A DNA stretch of 64,000 nucleotides, from positions 204,183 through 268,182 of the forward strand of contig QAOA01008668.1 of the NCBI GenBank assembly GCA_003255065.1, written 5' to 3'. The translations under genes and the position numbers were made by a program. Below are positions 24,242 to 38,058 of the stretch, in pieces (positions within the stretch are counted from its first letter, which is position 1; every line of letters begins with the position of its first letter). The notes beneath the pieces were generated by a model. That model was not told where the DNA came from. It saw nothing but the letters and a program-made list of their open reading frames with translations, and did no database searches. The DNA is from Cercis canadensis (lineage: Eukaryota; Streptophyta; Magnoliopsida; Fabales; Fabaceae).

Positions 24242-27128
24242 CTCAACAATGTGTATCATGTCCCAGGTATGAAAAAAAATCTCTTCTCAGTTACAAATGT
24301 TGTGGACTCTGGAAATTATGTCCTATTTGGCCCTCAAGATGTGAAATTTCTTCAAAACATTAAAGATTTAAAGGCTGATGTTGTTCATATTGGTAAAAGA
24401 ATTGATGGTGTGTATGTTTTATCAACTTCAACTTCTTTTGTTGAAAAATTGAGTGGCCATGATAGTGCTTCTATATGGCATGCTCGGCTTGGGCACCTTA
24501 ACATGTTTAAATTAAAAGTTATGGTGCAAAAAGAAATAGTTAAGGGGCTGCCAAAAATAACCAAATTTACTGATGGTGAAAGTTGTGAAGGTTGTCAATA
24601 TGGCAAGGCTCATAGACTTCCATTTGATAAGTCTCTTTCTAGGTGCAAAGCTCCATTGGATTGTATTCATATTGATTTGTTTGGGCCAACTCCAGTTGCT
24701 TCTTATTCTGGTTTCCGTTGTATGCTAATATTTGTTGATGACTTTACAAGATTCACCTAGGTTTACTTTGTTAAGGAAAAATCAGAAGTTTTTCTCAAAT
24801 TTAAAGAATTCAAGAGATTTGTTGAAAAATTCCTTGGAAGAAAAATCAAGCGGCTTCGAACTGACAATGGAGGAGAATTTACTTCTAATGTCTTTAATTC
24901 CTTTTGTCACAAAGAAGGAATTAGAAGGGAACTCTCTTGTGCTCATACTCCTCAACAGAATGGAGTGGCTAAGAGAAAAATTAGACACCTCATGGAAACT
25001 TGCAGGAGCTGGTTACATGCAAAGAATCTACCAAAAGAACAATGGCTTGAATGTATGAAATGTGCTGCCTATGTGATTAATTGGGTACCACTTAGTCCAA
25101 TCAACTTGAAGTCTCCTTATGAGTTGATGTTCAATGAGAAGCCTAGTGTTAAGCACTTCAGAACTTTTGGCTCTATCTATTATGTTCATGTGCCAGATGC
25201 TAAAAGGAACAAATTTGATGCCAAAGCTAGGAAGTGCATTTTTATTGGCTATGACAATTAAAAGAAGGGCTGGAAATGCTTGGATCCTCTCACTCACAAG
25301 TACATAGTGTCAAGGGATGTAGTTTTTGATGAAATTTCATCTTACTATGGTCCTAATCAGACAATGGAACCTAGATTACAACTTTTCCTTTCAACACTCA
25401 TTCCTCTATTTCACAAGAGAATCATAGTGAAAGGGGGAGCTCTAGTTCATGTGAAGAACGACGAATAGAGGATGGTGCTGCTAATCAAAGATCAAAGAGA
25501 AATATTGTCAAGCTAGCTCGTTATCGAGATGAAAATTTTACAAACACATACTCCTATTTCTTTGCAGGAAAAAAAGATGATGAAGAACCTTTTTGCTTTC
25601 AAGGTGCTAAAGGTGTCAAAGTATGGGAGGCTGCCATGGATGAAGAAATGAATGCATTGTTAAAAAATGAAACTTGGGATCTTGCTCTAAAACCCAAGGA
25701 TGTGGAGCCTGTCTCTTGTAAATGGGTGTACAAAATAAAGTGCAAAGTTTATGGGCGCATAGATAGATATAAAGCGAGGCTGGTTGCTCGTGGATTTTCT
25801 CAGAAATATGGAGAAGATTATGAAGAAACCTTCAGTCCTATTGCAAAGATGACTTCTGTTCGGACTATAATAGCACTTGCAGCTTCTCTTGGTTGGAAAT
25901 TATGGCAGCTTGATGGGAAAAATGCTTTCCTGTATGGAGAGCTTGATAAAGACATCTATATGGAGCAACCACCAGGCTATGTTTCAAGTTCTCATCTTGG
26001 TTTGTTTGCAAACTCAAGAAAGTTCTTTATGGGCTAAAACAAGCTCCAAGGGTGTGGTATAGAAAAATTCCTCAATACTTGCAATTTTGTGGTTATCTTG
26101 CTTCTAATTCTGATCATAGTTTGTTTGTGAAAAAGCAATCTGGTTTGCATGTCATTGTTCTCTTATATGTAGATGACATGATCATTACGGGCAATGATGA
26201 GGGAGAAATTGCAAAGCTTCAAGATGAACTCTCTATTCACTTTGATATGAAAATTTTGGGAGAGTTGAATCATTTTCTTGGCTTAGAAGTTGAAAGGATG
26301 AAAGGTGGAATTTTTTGTAACTCAAAGAAGCTATGCTAAAAAATTAATTGCTCAGGTTTGGCTTGAAGAATGGCAAAAAGCGCTGCACTCCACTAGAAGT
26401 TAATATCAAGTTAAGGCGTGATGAAGGCTCTCTATTGTCCAATCCTCAACCTTATCGTGCTCTTGTTGGAAGTTTGATTTATTTGACTACAACAAGGCCA
26501 GATATTGCTTTTTCTATTGGTCTTGTTAGTAGGTTTATGCAAGAACCACGAAAGCCACACCTTGAGGCAGCAAAGAAAATTTTGAAGTATGTCAACACTA
26601 CCCGTGACATGGGATTGTTCTACAAGAAAGAACCAGATTTTTCTCTACTGGGTTTCACAGATGCTGATTTTGCTAGAGATTTGGATGATTGAAAATCAAC
26701 ATCTGGTTATGCTTTGTTATATGGTGATATTGGAATTTCCTGGTGTAGTAAAAAGCAAGATTTAGTGTCTTTGTCAACTACAGAAGCAGAATACAAGACT
26801 TCTGCACTTGCAGCTCAAGAATGTGTTTGGCTTCAAAGACTCATTGAAGATCTCAATGTTCCTATTCATGGTCCAACCAGCCTTTACGGAGATAATCAAA
26901 GTGCTATAAAACTTGCCACCAATCCAGTTTGTCATGCAAGGACAAAACACATTAAGGTGGAACATCATTTTATTAGAGAAAAAGTTTTGGATAGAACCAT
27001 TAGTGCAATGGAGGTGAGAAGTCAAGACAACATTGCTGATATATTTACCAAGTCACTTTCCAAAAAATCTTTTGAGAAGCTTCGTTCTCAACTTGGAATT
27101 ATTTCCAGAAAATCACTTTAAGGGGGAG

Positions 27129-27491
27129 TGTTGAAATTAGTAAAGTAATTTTCTAGAATAATGTCTTTTCATTTCTCAATAAGCTTATTTACTCAATAAT
27201 CCTAGTTTAGTGTGGTTGATGTATAATGTCTCTTTGTTTCTCAAGAAGCTTATTCAATAATCCTAGTTTTTAGTGTGGTTCATGTATTAGAAATTAATTA
27301 GGGGGATGAACCTTTTCTCATTGGAGTCCTATAAATACCTATGTAATCTTTCATTCTTGTGTATCAGAAAAATACAAGTCTTGTTCTCTTATCCATCATT
27401 GAAGTTCTATTCTTTTCTTTGGCTTGTTTTTCTTCACCAAGGTTGTTGATCTTGGGCTAGTGTAACATTGTTGCACTACGGTTTCTCTTTA
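27129..27491 (+). repeat. Copia 2, 3' LTR
   Basis: 363 bp, preceded by the purine tract and followed by the target repeat GACAA. Confidence 0.92.
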
Positions 27492-27496
27492 GACAA

Positions 27497-27875
27497 TGGC
27501 TGAAATTACAACTGGAAAAATAAATTGTTAGATTTTATTTATTTGGGATTGAACTCATAATGCGTAAAGAAAAAGTCTCTGCCACTTGTTTTTTCATATC
27601 AAAGAAGAGGCATAAAGTTTTGTTACTCTCTAACATACATGTTCAAAAAGTAAGGCACTAATCCCCATGCTATAAGTTTTGATATAATTTTTTTTTATTG
27701 GATATAAAATTTTATATTTGATTCTTGTGGTAAGATGTTTTTCAATGTCCAAGTGGGAAGTTTCCTTATCATATCCTTAAGTACGGGTGATTTGATAAAC
27801 TACATTATAAGGAAAGCTACAACAATTTTATTTGTCAATAAAATTACAAAAAAAATTACATAAAGATCATTAAGG
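27497..27875. other. Non-coding DNA, unit A
   Basis: Collinear with 58676-59055 in B. It continues the old tandem unit interrupted by copia 2. No gene is seen. Confidence 0.6.
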
Positions 27876-27880
27876 GGTTG

Positions 27881-28694
27881 TGTAAGAGAAAAGATCAACC
27901 TATGCAACCAAAATGACAAAACCAGCAAGCAAATACCAAAACAACGAATCTAAACCATAAACAAATTAAAGCAGTAAATCAAGGTAAAGAAAACAACACC
28001 AGAATTATGTGGTTCAGACAAGTTGACCTACATCTACGGGAGAGAGCATTCCACTATATTTATAACAACAAGATCAAGTCTTTCTTACAACAGAATCCTC
28101 ACTTGGCCTTTGTTCTTAACCCTTGTAGCATATGCAAGTCAGAACCCCAAGTCTCACTCTATTTCTTTCCTCTCAATCACTATGATTCTTCCTTCTCTGA
28201 TTTCTCTTTGCTTCTACACTTCTTTTAAGGGTATCTCAGTCTGTCCTATCTCACTGGTTTATATAGGAATCAATGATCAATTAGCTTTAGTCGGTTATGG
28301 CCATAACCGCCTAACTGATTTATGAGACACTCCTCAAACACAGACCCGAGTCTTGAATGACATGCCCATGTTAACTTAACCATTCTTTCATAACACGACC
28401 ATGTGTCATAATGAAAATGTCTGTGTTAATCAACCTAAAACCTTCCTCTTGAAGCACGCTTGTGAACATGCCCTGTCTTTGGTTGTTTGAGGTCGTGCCT
28501 TGAGTGAACACGCCCGTGTCTAACCTCCAAAGCCTCACTTCAAGTGACACTTCCAAACTCACAAATGAACACGCCTCGTGTCACGTCCCGTATCTTCAGT
28601 CCAAAGACTAAGTTAAGTGACACAATCGAATCCATAAGTAAACACGGCCGTGTCGTCTGCCCGTCTTTGCCTTACTCAAGAGATAATCATCACA
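27881..28694. repeat. Solo LTR, unit A only
   Basis: An 814-bp fossil with TG...CA ends (TGTAAGAGAAAAG to ATCATCACA). Flanking 5-bp repeats are GGTTG (27876-27880) and GGTTA (28695-28699), with one mismatch. Unit B has the empty site GGGGTTGTTCATGG near 59060. It contains several ACACGCCCGTGT and ACACGGCCGTGT motifs (about 28340-28660). Family uncertain. Confidence 0.75.
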
Positions 28695-28699
28695 GGTTA

Positions 28700-29304
28700 T
28701 TCATGGAATGACCAACTGTCTTGTCCTTTTGCTCCTTGTTTCACTATACAATTAGCTCTTTGGTTCATCTTTCTTAACACATGAGACACTACTGTCACTA
28801 ACTTTTTTTATTTTTGGTGAAACCTATGCCAACTTTAGGTAGGATAGAATGACCAGTTGCTCTGGTATGTGTTCAGGTAGTGGGAATTGCCTCCCTATAT
28901 AGGATATTAAGTAATAGCTAAATTAACTTCCATCATATCACAAAATTTAAACATGTGCAAGTACTAATTATTTTCAAACCATGAAGCAGTTTTCTATCTC
29001 AAGCTCTTGAGTAAGTCATTAGATGTGTGATAAAGGTGAAATTTTTATTTAATTTATAGAGGTAAATATAAGAAAATAACTGTTGATTTTGTTAGTTACA
29101 TATGATGTATAGAATCATTCTTGTTAAGGAGCATTTTACTTGAAAAAACATAAGAATGTAATATTAATTTATCAAAAAAATTTAAATAAATTAATTGAGA
29201 ACTTGTCTTGGACTTTGCTTGATCAGTTTTGCCCTTAAATCTTTCAACTTTAAGCTTTGTGTGAGAAATTCGACTAAAGTCTGGATATGATTCTTCACAA
29301 GGAT
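28700..29304. other. Non-coding DNA, unit A
   Basis: Collinear with B 59061-60027, except that A lacks about 375 bp present in B (59143-59517). No coding frame is recognised. Confidence 0.6.
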
Positions 29305-29309
29305 ATATA

Positions 29310-30617
29310 TGTTAGTTCCAAAATTTTCAATCCTAATTTTGATGATAACAAATGACCTTACTAAGTCACTAATCCTAATTTGTTTGTTAAGTATTTATTA
29401 AAGCGACAGGTTAGTGATCATCTTGGGTCTAGAAGAACAAGGAGTTCTGCCCCAGCAAGAATAAGTTCTCATATAGAACTTGTTTCCCTTAGATGCTGAT
29501 GTGGCAATAAAAGTCTGAAGATATTTTTGAATTTTGAAAAATATTCTAGAGAAAATATCACTCAATCAGAGGAATAGAAGTTTGGATGAAATCAATCAAA
29601 AAAATAACTGTTGGAAGTTATAAAATGAAGCTTTTCAAAAGGAGAAGCTATATTAGGAAACAAATCAAAAATGAATAAGAGGATTCCTAATATAGCACAA
29701 ATTGACAGCCAAGCATTGAAGACCTTGTCTACAAATTCAAACGGTCATCCTCTACCTCTGGAATCCTATAAATTGAAGACACAAGTGCTGGTGCACAGTA
29801 AGAATAACAGAAGCAAAAGTTAGAAGAAAAGTTATGTGCGATTAACAAAAGGAGTTCTCCATATTGTCATCTCTCTATTTTCTGCTATTTGTAAAATTCT
29901 NAAGACCTTGTCTACAAATTCAAACGGTCATCCTCTACCTCTGGAATCCTATAAATTGAAGACACAAGTGCTGGTGCACAGTAAGAATAACAAAAGCAAA
30001 AGTTAGAAGAAAAGTTATGTGCGATTAACAAAAGGAGTTCTCCATATTGTCATCTCTCTATTTTCTGCTATTTGTAAAATTCTGAGAAAGAGTCTTTATT
30101 TTCTGTTTGGGACTAAAATCATTCCAGGGTTTTTGTAATACGTATTTCCATTAAGGGAATCTGGGGAGAGTGACCTCTACTCTTGGTTAGAGAGAGATTA
30201 AGTTTCTGGTGAGCTTTTGTAAAACCAATGAGAAGGAGTTTCTGGTTAGCTCGTGTAAAACCAATGTTGTAAGGAGCTTGGAAAAGCATAACCTTAACTG
30301 CTAGTGGAACCCCAACCTTGGGAGAGTGGACGTAAGCTTTGTTGGCTGAACCACTATAAACTCTAGATTCAATCTCTACTCTCTACTCTTTTTAAAGTTT
30401 TTACTATTTATATGTTCAGAGTTTATTTTTCTAGTATGTTATGGTGTGCTATGTAGCTAGTTGTCAAACTTGTTTTATCCTATTGTATGTTAGTCTCTGA
30501 AAACAAGTTTTTAATCTGCGAACTAGTTTCCTTAAAAATTGTTTTAATCCATCTTTCTGTTTGAAATAATTTATAAACTCCCATTCGCCCCCCTCTAGGA
30601 GCATATTTGAACTCTCA
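29310..30617 (+). repeat. SIRE-like element, 5' LTR
   Basis: TGTTAGTTCC to GAACTCTCA. The apparent 1308 bp includes about 183 bp of probable assembly duplication at the N. Confidence 0.88.
29719..30083. other. Probable assembly duplication around N at 29901
   Basis: Bases 29719-29900 and 29902-30083 (182 bp each) are almost identical. The LTRs at 38059 and 60033 have this segment once. Confidence 0.88.
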
Positions 30618-33600
30618 ATTGGTATTAGAGCTCAGTGCTCTATTTGTAGGTTTAACAACCTAGAGTTAAAGATATAAATGTTTCAATTTTGTAGGTAACA
30701 TGAACATGCAAAGTTCAACTCATTCTTCCCACAAGCCACCATACTTCAACGGTGACAACTATAAATACTGGAAGGAGAGAATGGACATGTACATGAAATC
30801 CAAAAACTATAAAATCTGGGCCATTCTAAGGAATGGGATGACACCACCAACAAAGATAATTGATAGAATACAAGTTCCAAAGGAAGAAAGCGAGTTCACC
30901 GCTAAAGATCAACTCACTTACACCTTGAACTCCAAAGCTAGGTACAATATTGTCTGTAATGTATCTCCTAAATAGTATGAGCACATAGCATCTTGTAATA
31001 CAACAAAGCAATTCATGAAGGAACAAGTCATGTGAAGGAAGCCAAAATTGATATCTTCGGATCTCAATATGAAATGTTCCATACGGAAAAAAATGAATCA
31101 TTGGAATCATTCTTTGCTCGGTTTCTTGGGATCATAAATAATCTCAAGAGTCTTGGTAGAGAATACACTTAAAAGGAGAAAGTAAAGAAACTCTGAGGTG
31201 CTTGACAAAAAAATGGGAAACAAAGGTCACGGTTCTTTTTCAATACGTTGAAACAAATGACATGACCATGGACCAGGTGAGAGGGCAGCTAGAAACACAC
31301 CAAATGTTGTTGTTTGAGAAGAAAAATAGACTAGAAGATCACAAGAAGAGTCTAGCTCTTGCTAAACTAGTTCTCCTACAAAAGAACTAGTTTCCAGTGA
31401 CAAAGATGTAGCTATTTCAAGGGAATTTCTTCAGCAAATGAAAAGGCAAAATGACAAAAAGAAATTCCAACCTAGAAACACTAAAAGGGAAACCAACAAA
31501 GAACCAATCATCTACTACGAGTGCAAGAAACTTGGACACATCAAACTGGATTGTCCAAATCTCAAAAAGAAGAAGTTCTATAGAAGAGAGAAGAAAAATG
31601 CTATGATTACTTTATGGAGTGATGTTGACTCAGCTTCAAACAGTGACAACTCTGATGAAGAAAATCTGGCAAACTTTTGTTTCATGACAAACACAGATAA
31701 GGTAAATGATTTTGAAACTGAACTAGGTCCTTCTCCTTCTTATGAAGAGCTAAATCAAGCTTTCGAATATCTAGCTTTTGACTATGAAAAGAGGCTTGCA
31801 AAGATAAAAGCTCTTAAGAAAATAGTCAAAGAGCATATTAACGAAACTGATTTGCTTAAGAAAGAAAGTTCTGAATTATGTCAAAAGTTTTAGATTCTAC
31901 AGAATGAAAATGACTTTTTTAAGAAAAATCAACTTCTTACTCATTCTACTCTTAAAGAAAACAATGATTTGAAAAAGAAAGTGAATGATCTGTCACAGGA
32001 TCTAGCAAAGTTTTTTCAAGGGCGTGGTAACCTGAATGCTTTGCTAGGGAGACAAAGAGATGGACAAGAAAAAGTAGGTTTGGGATATAATGAATCTCAA
32101 CCAGCAAAGTTATCTAGAAACTTCTTTGTCAAAGAATTAGCTCCTTATTCTACTTCTAGAAACTCTTTTGTAAAAAGCTTCAGGCTCTCAATCTTCTTTA
32201 AGAAAAACATGCTTTTACAACAGTAATATAGGACATGTTATGTTTAACTATGGTTTCAAGAAATTATGTGCAGCAAAGAAAATGATTTGGACATCTAAGA
32301 GTACCTATATGGCATTAACAACCAAGGACCCAAAACAGTTTAGATACCTGACACCTACTAAACTCCTTTGCAGGTATGCTTCAAAGCCAAAAGTGACTTT
32401 TGGTAGTTGGACAACGATTGCTCCAAACATATAACTAGAGATATCACCAAGTTCACTTCCATAAAAAAGAAAGACATATGAGACATCACTTTTGGAGATA
32501 ATGGCAAAAGGAGAATTGTAGGAGTTGGTAAAGTTGGTATGAGTAACTCCTTCACTCTTGAAAATGTTTATTTAGTAGACGGTTTAATGCATAATCTTTT
32601 AAGCATAAGTCAACTCTGTGACAAAGATCACAAAGTGGTTTTTGAATCATCTCATTGCATTATTCACGAAGAGCATAGTGATAAAAGTTTTGTTTGCATG
32701 TTATAGAAGCTCAAATGCATATATGGTATCCAAATAAGGCCTAGATTTTAAACATAAAACTTGTTTTTTGTCCCAAAGCAACAACTATTGGTTGTGGCAT
32801 AGAAGACTTGGCCATGTAAATTTCAAACTAGCTTTTAAACTGGTCAAACAAGAACTTGTTCTTGGTTTCCCAAAACTAGTTTTTCAAAAAGACAAAGTAT
32901 GCTCAGCCTGTCAACAAGGCAAGCAAACTAAGTCATCCTTCAAGTCTAAAAAGGAGTTATTCACTTCTAGGCCACTCTAACTACTTCATATAAACCTCTT
33001 TGGACCCTTACCCACAACTAGCTTAAATGGCAAAAAGTATGGATTTGTAATAGTTGATGACTATTCAAGATTCCCATGGGTATACTTTCTCTTTCAAAAG
33101 GATGAAATGTTTATTGTTTTTGAAAGATTTTGCAAGAAAGTCCAGAATGAAAAAGGCTTTGTTATCTCCTCCATAAGAAGTGATCATGGTGGAGAGTTTG
33201 AAAACAAGTTTTTTGAATTTTTTTTGTGAAAACCATGACATTCATCATAACTTCTCTTGTCCTAGGACTCCTCAACAAAATGGGGTAGTTGAGAGGAAAA
33301 ACATGACATTAGTTTAAATGGGGAGAACCATGTTAATCGAGAACCATTTACCTAAGTATTTATGGGCAAAAGCTATAAATACAACATGTTATATCTTGAA
33401 CAGATGTTTGATAAGACCAGTTTTGAAGAAAACTCCTTATGAGTTGTGGAAAGGGAGAAAGCCTAATGTGAGTTACTGCCATGCCTTTGGCTGCAAGTGT
33501 TTCATCCTAAATAATGGTAAGGAACATTTAGGTAAATTTGATTCAAAATCAAATGAAGGTACGTTTCTAGGTTATTCATCATCTAGTAAAGCATATAGAC

Positions 33601-36600
33601 TATTCAATAAGAAAACACTTTGTGCAGAATAGTCAATGCATGTTATTTTTTATGAACCTAACCTTCCTTTGAGTTCTCAAGTTCTTGAAGATAATGAATT
33701 AGCACGGGAAATCGACATACTTACTAATGCAGAAAAGAAATCAGAATAGGAAGAGAATACAAAACAGTTAGATTAAGAAGAAGTAATTATGAAATAAGTT
33801 TCACAACAAAATGCCAAGGAGTTTCTTCCAAAGGAAACTCGAAGTACTAAGAATCATCCTATAGTCAATATTATTAGTGATCCAAATAGAAGAATCAACA
33901 CTTGTGCTTCTCTCATAGATTACCATGTCAACTTGGCATTCCTTTATTTTATTGAGCCATCAACATTAATGATGCATTACAAGATGAAGCTTGGATAGTA
34001 GCAATGCAAGATGAGCTAAACTAGTATGAAAGAAACTAAGTATGGACGCTTTGTACCTCAACTAGAAAATGTCAGCATAATTGGTACAAAATGGGTATTT
34101 CGAAACAAATTGGATGAAGATGGAAACATTATATAAAATAAAGTTAGATTGGTAGCACAAGGGTATAATCAAAAAGAAGGTATTGATTTTGAAGAAACCT
34201 TTGCTCCCATAGCTAGATTAGAAGCTATTAGAATATTTATTGCTTTTGCATGCTTTATGGATTTCAAACTTTTTCAAATGGATGTGAAACATGCTTTCTT
34301 AAATGGTTTTGTAAATGAGGAGTTATGAGCAAAGTAACCTCTCGGATTTGAAAGATTAGATTATCCAAACCATGTTTATAAACTCTCCAAAAGTCTTTAT
34401 GGTCTTAAACAAGCTCCTAAAGTTTGGTAGTAAGTTGCTTTTGGAAAATTGTTTTAAAAGAGGAAAAGTGGATACCACTCTTTTCACTAAGCATGTAAAG
34501 CATGATGTTCTTCTCGTTCAAATTTATGTAGATGATATTATCTTTGGATCTACTAATGAGATTTTGTGCAAGGAGTTTGAAAAACTAATGAAAGGAGAAT
34601 TTGAAATGAGCATGGTGGGTGAGCTAACCTTCTTCCTTGGGTTTCAAGTAAAGCAAACTTCTAAAGGCATCTTCTTAAACCAATCTAAGTATACAAAGGT
34701 GCTATTTAAGAAGTTTGGTATGGGAAATGAAAAAGGTATAACTACTCCTATAAGCCTTTCAACCAAACTAGATTTGGATGAAAAAGGTAAACATGTTTGT
34801 CAGAAAAGGTATAGAGGTATGATTGGTTCTCTATTCTATCTAACTACCAGTAGATCTGATATCATGTTTAGTGTATGTACTTTTGCTAGATATCAAGTTG
34901 CTCCAAAAGAATCTCATCTTACTTTTGTAAAATAGGATCCTTAAATATTTGGCAACTACTTCTAATGCTAGTTTATGGTTTAGCAAAACTGGTTCTTTTG
35001 AACTAGTTGCCCATACAGATTCTCATTATGGTGGCTACTCCATTGACTGAAAAAGCACCAGTGGAGGTTGTCGATTCTTGGGCAATGCTTTGGTGTCATG
35101 GTAGTGTAAGACACAACATGCAGTTGCTTAATCTATAGTTGAAGCTAGGTATATGGTAGCTAGAAATTGTTGCTCTCAAGTGTTATGGATGAAATAATAA
35201 CTAGTTGATTATGGCATAAAGCTAAATCACATTCCCTCATTGTGTGACAACATAAGTGCTATAAACATTGCCAAGAATCCTGTTCAACATTCGAGAACCA
35301 AATGCATTGATATCAAGCATCACTTCATCAGGGATCATGTATTCAAAAGAGATATTGAATTATCATTCATCAATACCGAGGATCAACTAGCTGACATATT
35401 CACTAAAGCCTTTGGCGGAGGATATGTATTGTTTTCTAAGATCTGAGCTAGGGATGGTAAGCATGTCATAAATTTATTTCTTATACATTCATATTAATAT
35501 TCTTAAGGACTGTCTTCCTGAAAGTCTTCCTGAAATCTATTAATATATGTTATGAAGTTTGGCAAAGTTGCTGAGACTTTCAGGGAATTCGTGTTCGAGC
35601 TAGTTCTTAAAATTGGTTCTTGGTGTGCTTATTCCTACCCAGTTGGACTTTTTATTAATCCAATTTCATAACAGGTTCCTTCATTGCATGTTGGGCCTAT
35701 TATCTTTGGACCTTAAACTAAAACCGGTTACCCATTGTGCAATGCGCACCGTTTCATTAAACTGCTTCCTCTCTTCTCCTGCAAAACATCAGCATTTTGG
35801 TAGCTGACCTTTGGTTTTCTCGCAACCACCTTTTCAGCACTTTCTTATTCATTTCAAATCAAATCCCTCAATTGCCTCTCCATTACCGTTGCAACTTCTT
35901 CCATTACCCAGATTTCTCATTGAAAACTGCTTCCATTCCTACCTCATTCCTTCTCCCTAAAACCACATCAAATCATATGGTTTGTAAATCAACTTCATCA
36001 TTTTTCCAAAATGAAGTCCAAAGCAAAGCCATTTTCAGTAACACCCCATTCTTCATACCATTGAATCTCTGCATAAGGCTTTCTAGACAAGTGCACAGTT
36101 TAAAGAAATCAGTTCCAAAAGCAAGGAACTAGTTCAAGCTTAAGAACCAGCCAAGCTTGCCAACAATGAAGAAGAAGAGATTGTGCCCCTTCAATCCATT
36201 TGAGGGTTTCTGTTACCCACTAGACTAGAATCTCTATTGTTGCTCCCTTGGCTTTCTCCTCCAGATGATGGAACAAACTCATCCACTTCTACTATTGCAC
36301 CTATAACCCCTGCTTCTCTAGTTGCAAAAGAGTTCACTCCTCCTACCACAGAAGCAGTTCTCTTTCCTCAAATGATTGTCAGATCTTCTCATCCCTCATC
36401 AAGCACAGAACATCCAAAGAAAACAAAAATATGTGCTCGAAAAAAAGGTGATTTTGCCCTAATCAAGAAGAGCTCACCTTGTTGACCCACTGTTTGCCAG
36501 TAGAGACATTGAAAAGAAATTTCACATTAACTTCTTTTTAAGGACAATTGTTTCCGATGTAGTTTTTCAATGGGAGGTAGCCATACAAGACACTGTTATT

Positions 36601-38058
36601 GATGAAGCTATTGTTGATATGGGCTAGAGCAAATTACTTGATATTAAGGAACCAATGCTTCCTCAGGTGGTCAAGCTCTTTTACTCCCATCTTGAACCTT
36701 TGCAAGGTTTGACTTCTGGCTTTATTTACCTTAAATCCTATGTTGTTGGTATAGAACCAACTATTAATGAGGGTTTTTTTAGGACATACTTGGTCTTCCT
36801 ACTAATGGGTACACTCAGTATATACATAAAATATGGCCAACAGATTTTATTAGTTATGATGAAGTAATGGAAGCCATGCATATGTAATTACCCTAAGAAC
36901 AGAGAAGCCAACATTGCACTCATTGTGCATTGTATGAACCCTATCACTCGTACCTTGGCAAAGCTTGTTACCTCTCTTTTCTTGCCTCGTATTGGTAGCT
37001 AATCTGAATTCACTACCAAAGATCTTTACCTTCTATATCACATTAAATAGAAAATGCCACTAAATCTACCCAGTCTCATTCTAAAACACATGGCCTGGTC
37101 TATTGGAGGCACTAGGAAGAAAACCAGTTTGCCTTATAGCATGCTAATTGTACACCTATGCAAGCATTTCAATGTCAACCTTTCTCAATTTGATGAAGTG
37201 CCCCTACCAGACAACTTGGTTATTCGAAGACCTTTGCCTGGGTTTGAAGCCACAGAAGAAAGCTCCAAGTTTGCCTCTAAAAAGAGCTTTTCAAGATTAG
37301 AGCGCAAATTTGTTGATGTTGCAACTCCTTTAAGGATGAAGCAAACTAGTTCTTCAAAGAAACCAGTTCTTCCCTCTTAGCCAATTGATCATCAGTCCTG
37401 GATAGTAGAATTGAATCCTGTGGAGTTGGCTAACCAAATTGGTCAAAGGCTAAATTTTTCCAATCCTATGTTGTGAACTGTAATGCAAGGGTGGCTTCTG
37501 TGGAGCAAAAATTTCCCAACACAAAGAAGGAGCTGGCTGCAACAAATGCAAAGTTGGTTGCTGCCAAGAAGGAGCTTGCGGATATCAAATCCAATCAGTC
37601 TTCCTTTTCCTAGTTCTTTGTGTCTGTCATGGTTAATCCCTTGCTAACTATTTATAATGTGTATTAATGGGTCCTTAACATTTTCAGTCATCTATTTGTT
37701 ATCTATGAACGTTGCCAGCATCATGCACCTTATAATCTTTTGGTCTTACTTTATTATATATTCCAGTTTGTCTTTGCTATTGGTTTTCTGTTTATAGGTA
37801 CCATTATCCCTAAGTTCCTTTTGATGTTGACAAAGGGGGAGAAATAGTGTGGAAAGATCTATATCATAAACTATTATGCTGATAGTTTGTATGAACTTCT
37901 GTAATTATTTGCCATAATTTTTTTCAAATGACTCCCTTCTTGAACTTTTTGAGTTGTGAAAACTTCTTCTTGAACTGGTTGTTAAAATTGTTCAAAAGTA
38001 AGCTTAGTCTCACGGGGAGATCTTTCCAAGCATTTGTCATCATCAAAAAAGGGGAGAT

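Larger units (their letters stand above)
21142..27491 (+). mobile_element. Ty1/copia LTR retrotransposon 2, unit A
   Basis: A fossil copia element with target repeat GACAA (21137-21141 and 27492-27496). The empty site is in unit B near 58675. LTRs 21142-21504 and 27129-27491 are both 363 bp and differ at about a dozen sites by eye, so it looks younger than copia 1. The primer site TGGTATCAGAGC is at 21505-21516 and the purine tract AAGGGGGAG precedes the 3' LTR. Parts: gag (from 21564) with knuckle CYRCGKLGHVQKNC near 22320, protease near 22500, pre-integrase and integrase (about 24.25-25.3 kb), reverse transcriptase (about 25.6-26.3 kb), RNase H (about 26.7-27.1 kb). It is interrupted by a nested solo LTR and broken in several other places. 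Confidence 0.93.

Noticed and set aside
35613-37380. Host genes between copia pol and the 3' LTR
   Set aside because: They lie within one target-site-bounded element where SIRE/Maximus-type elements carry an extra frame, so they are treated as part of the fossil.
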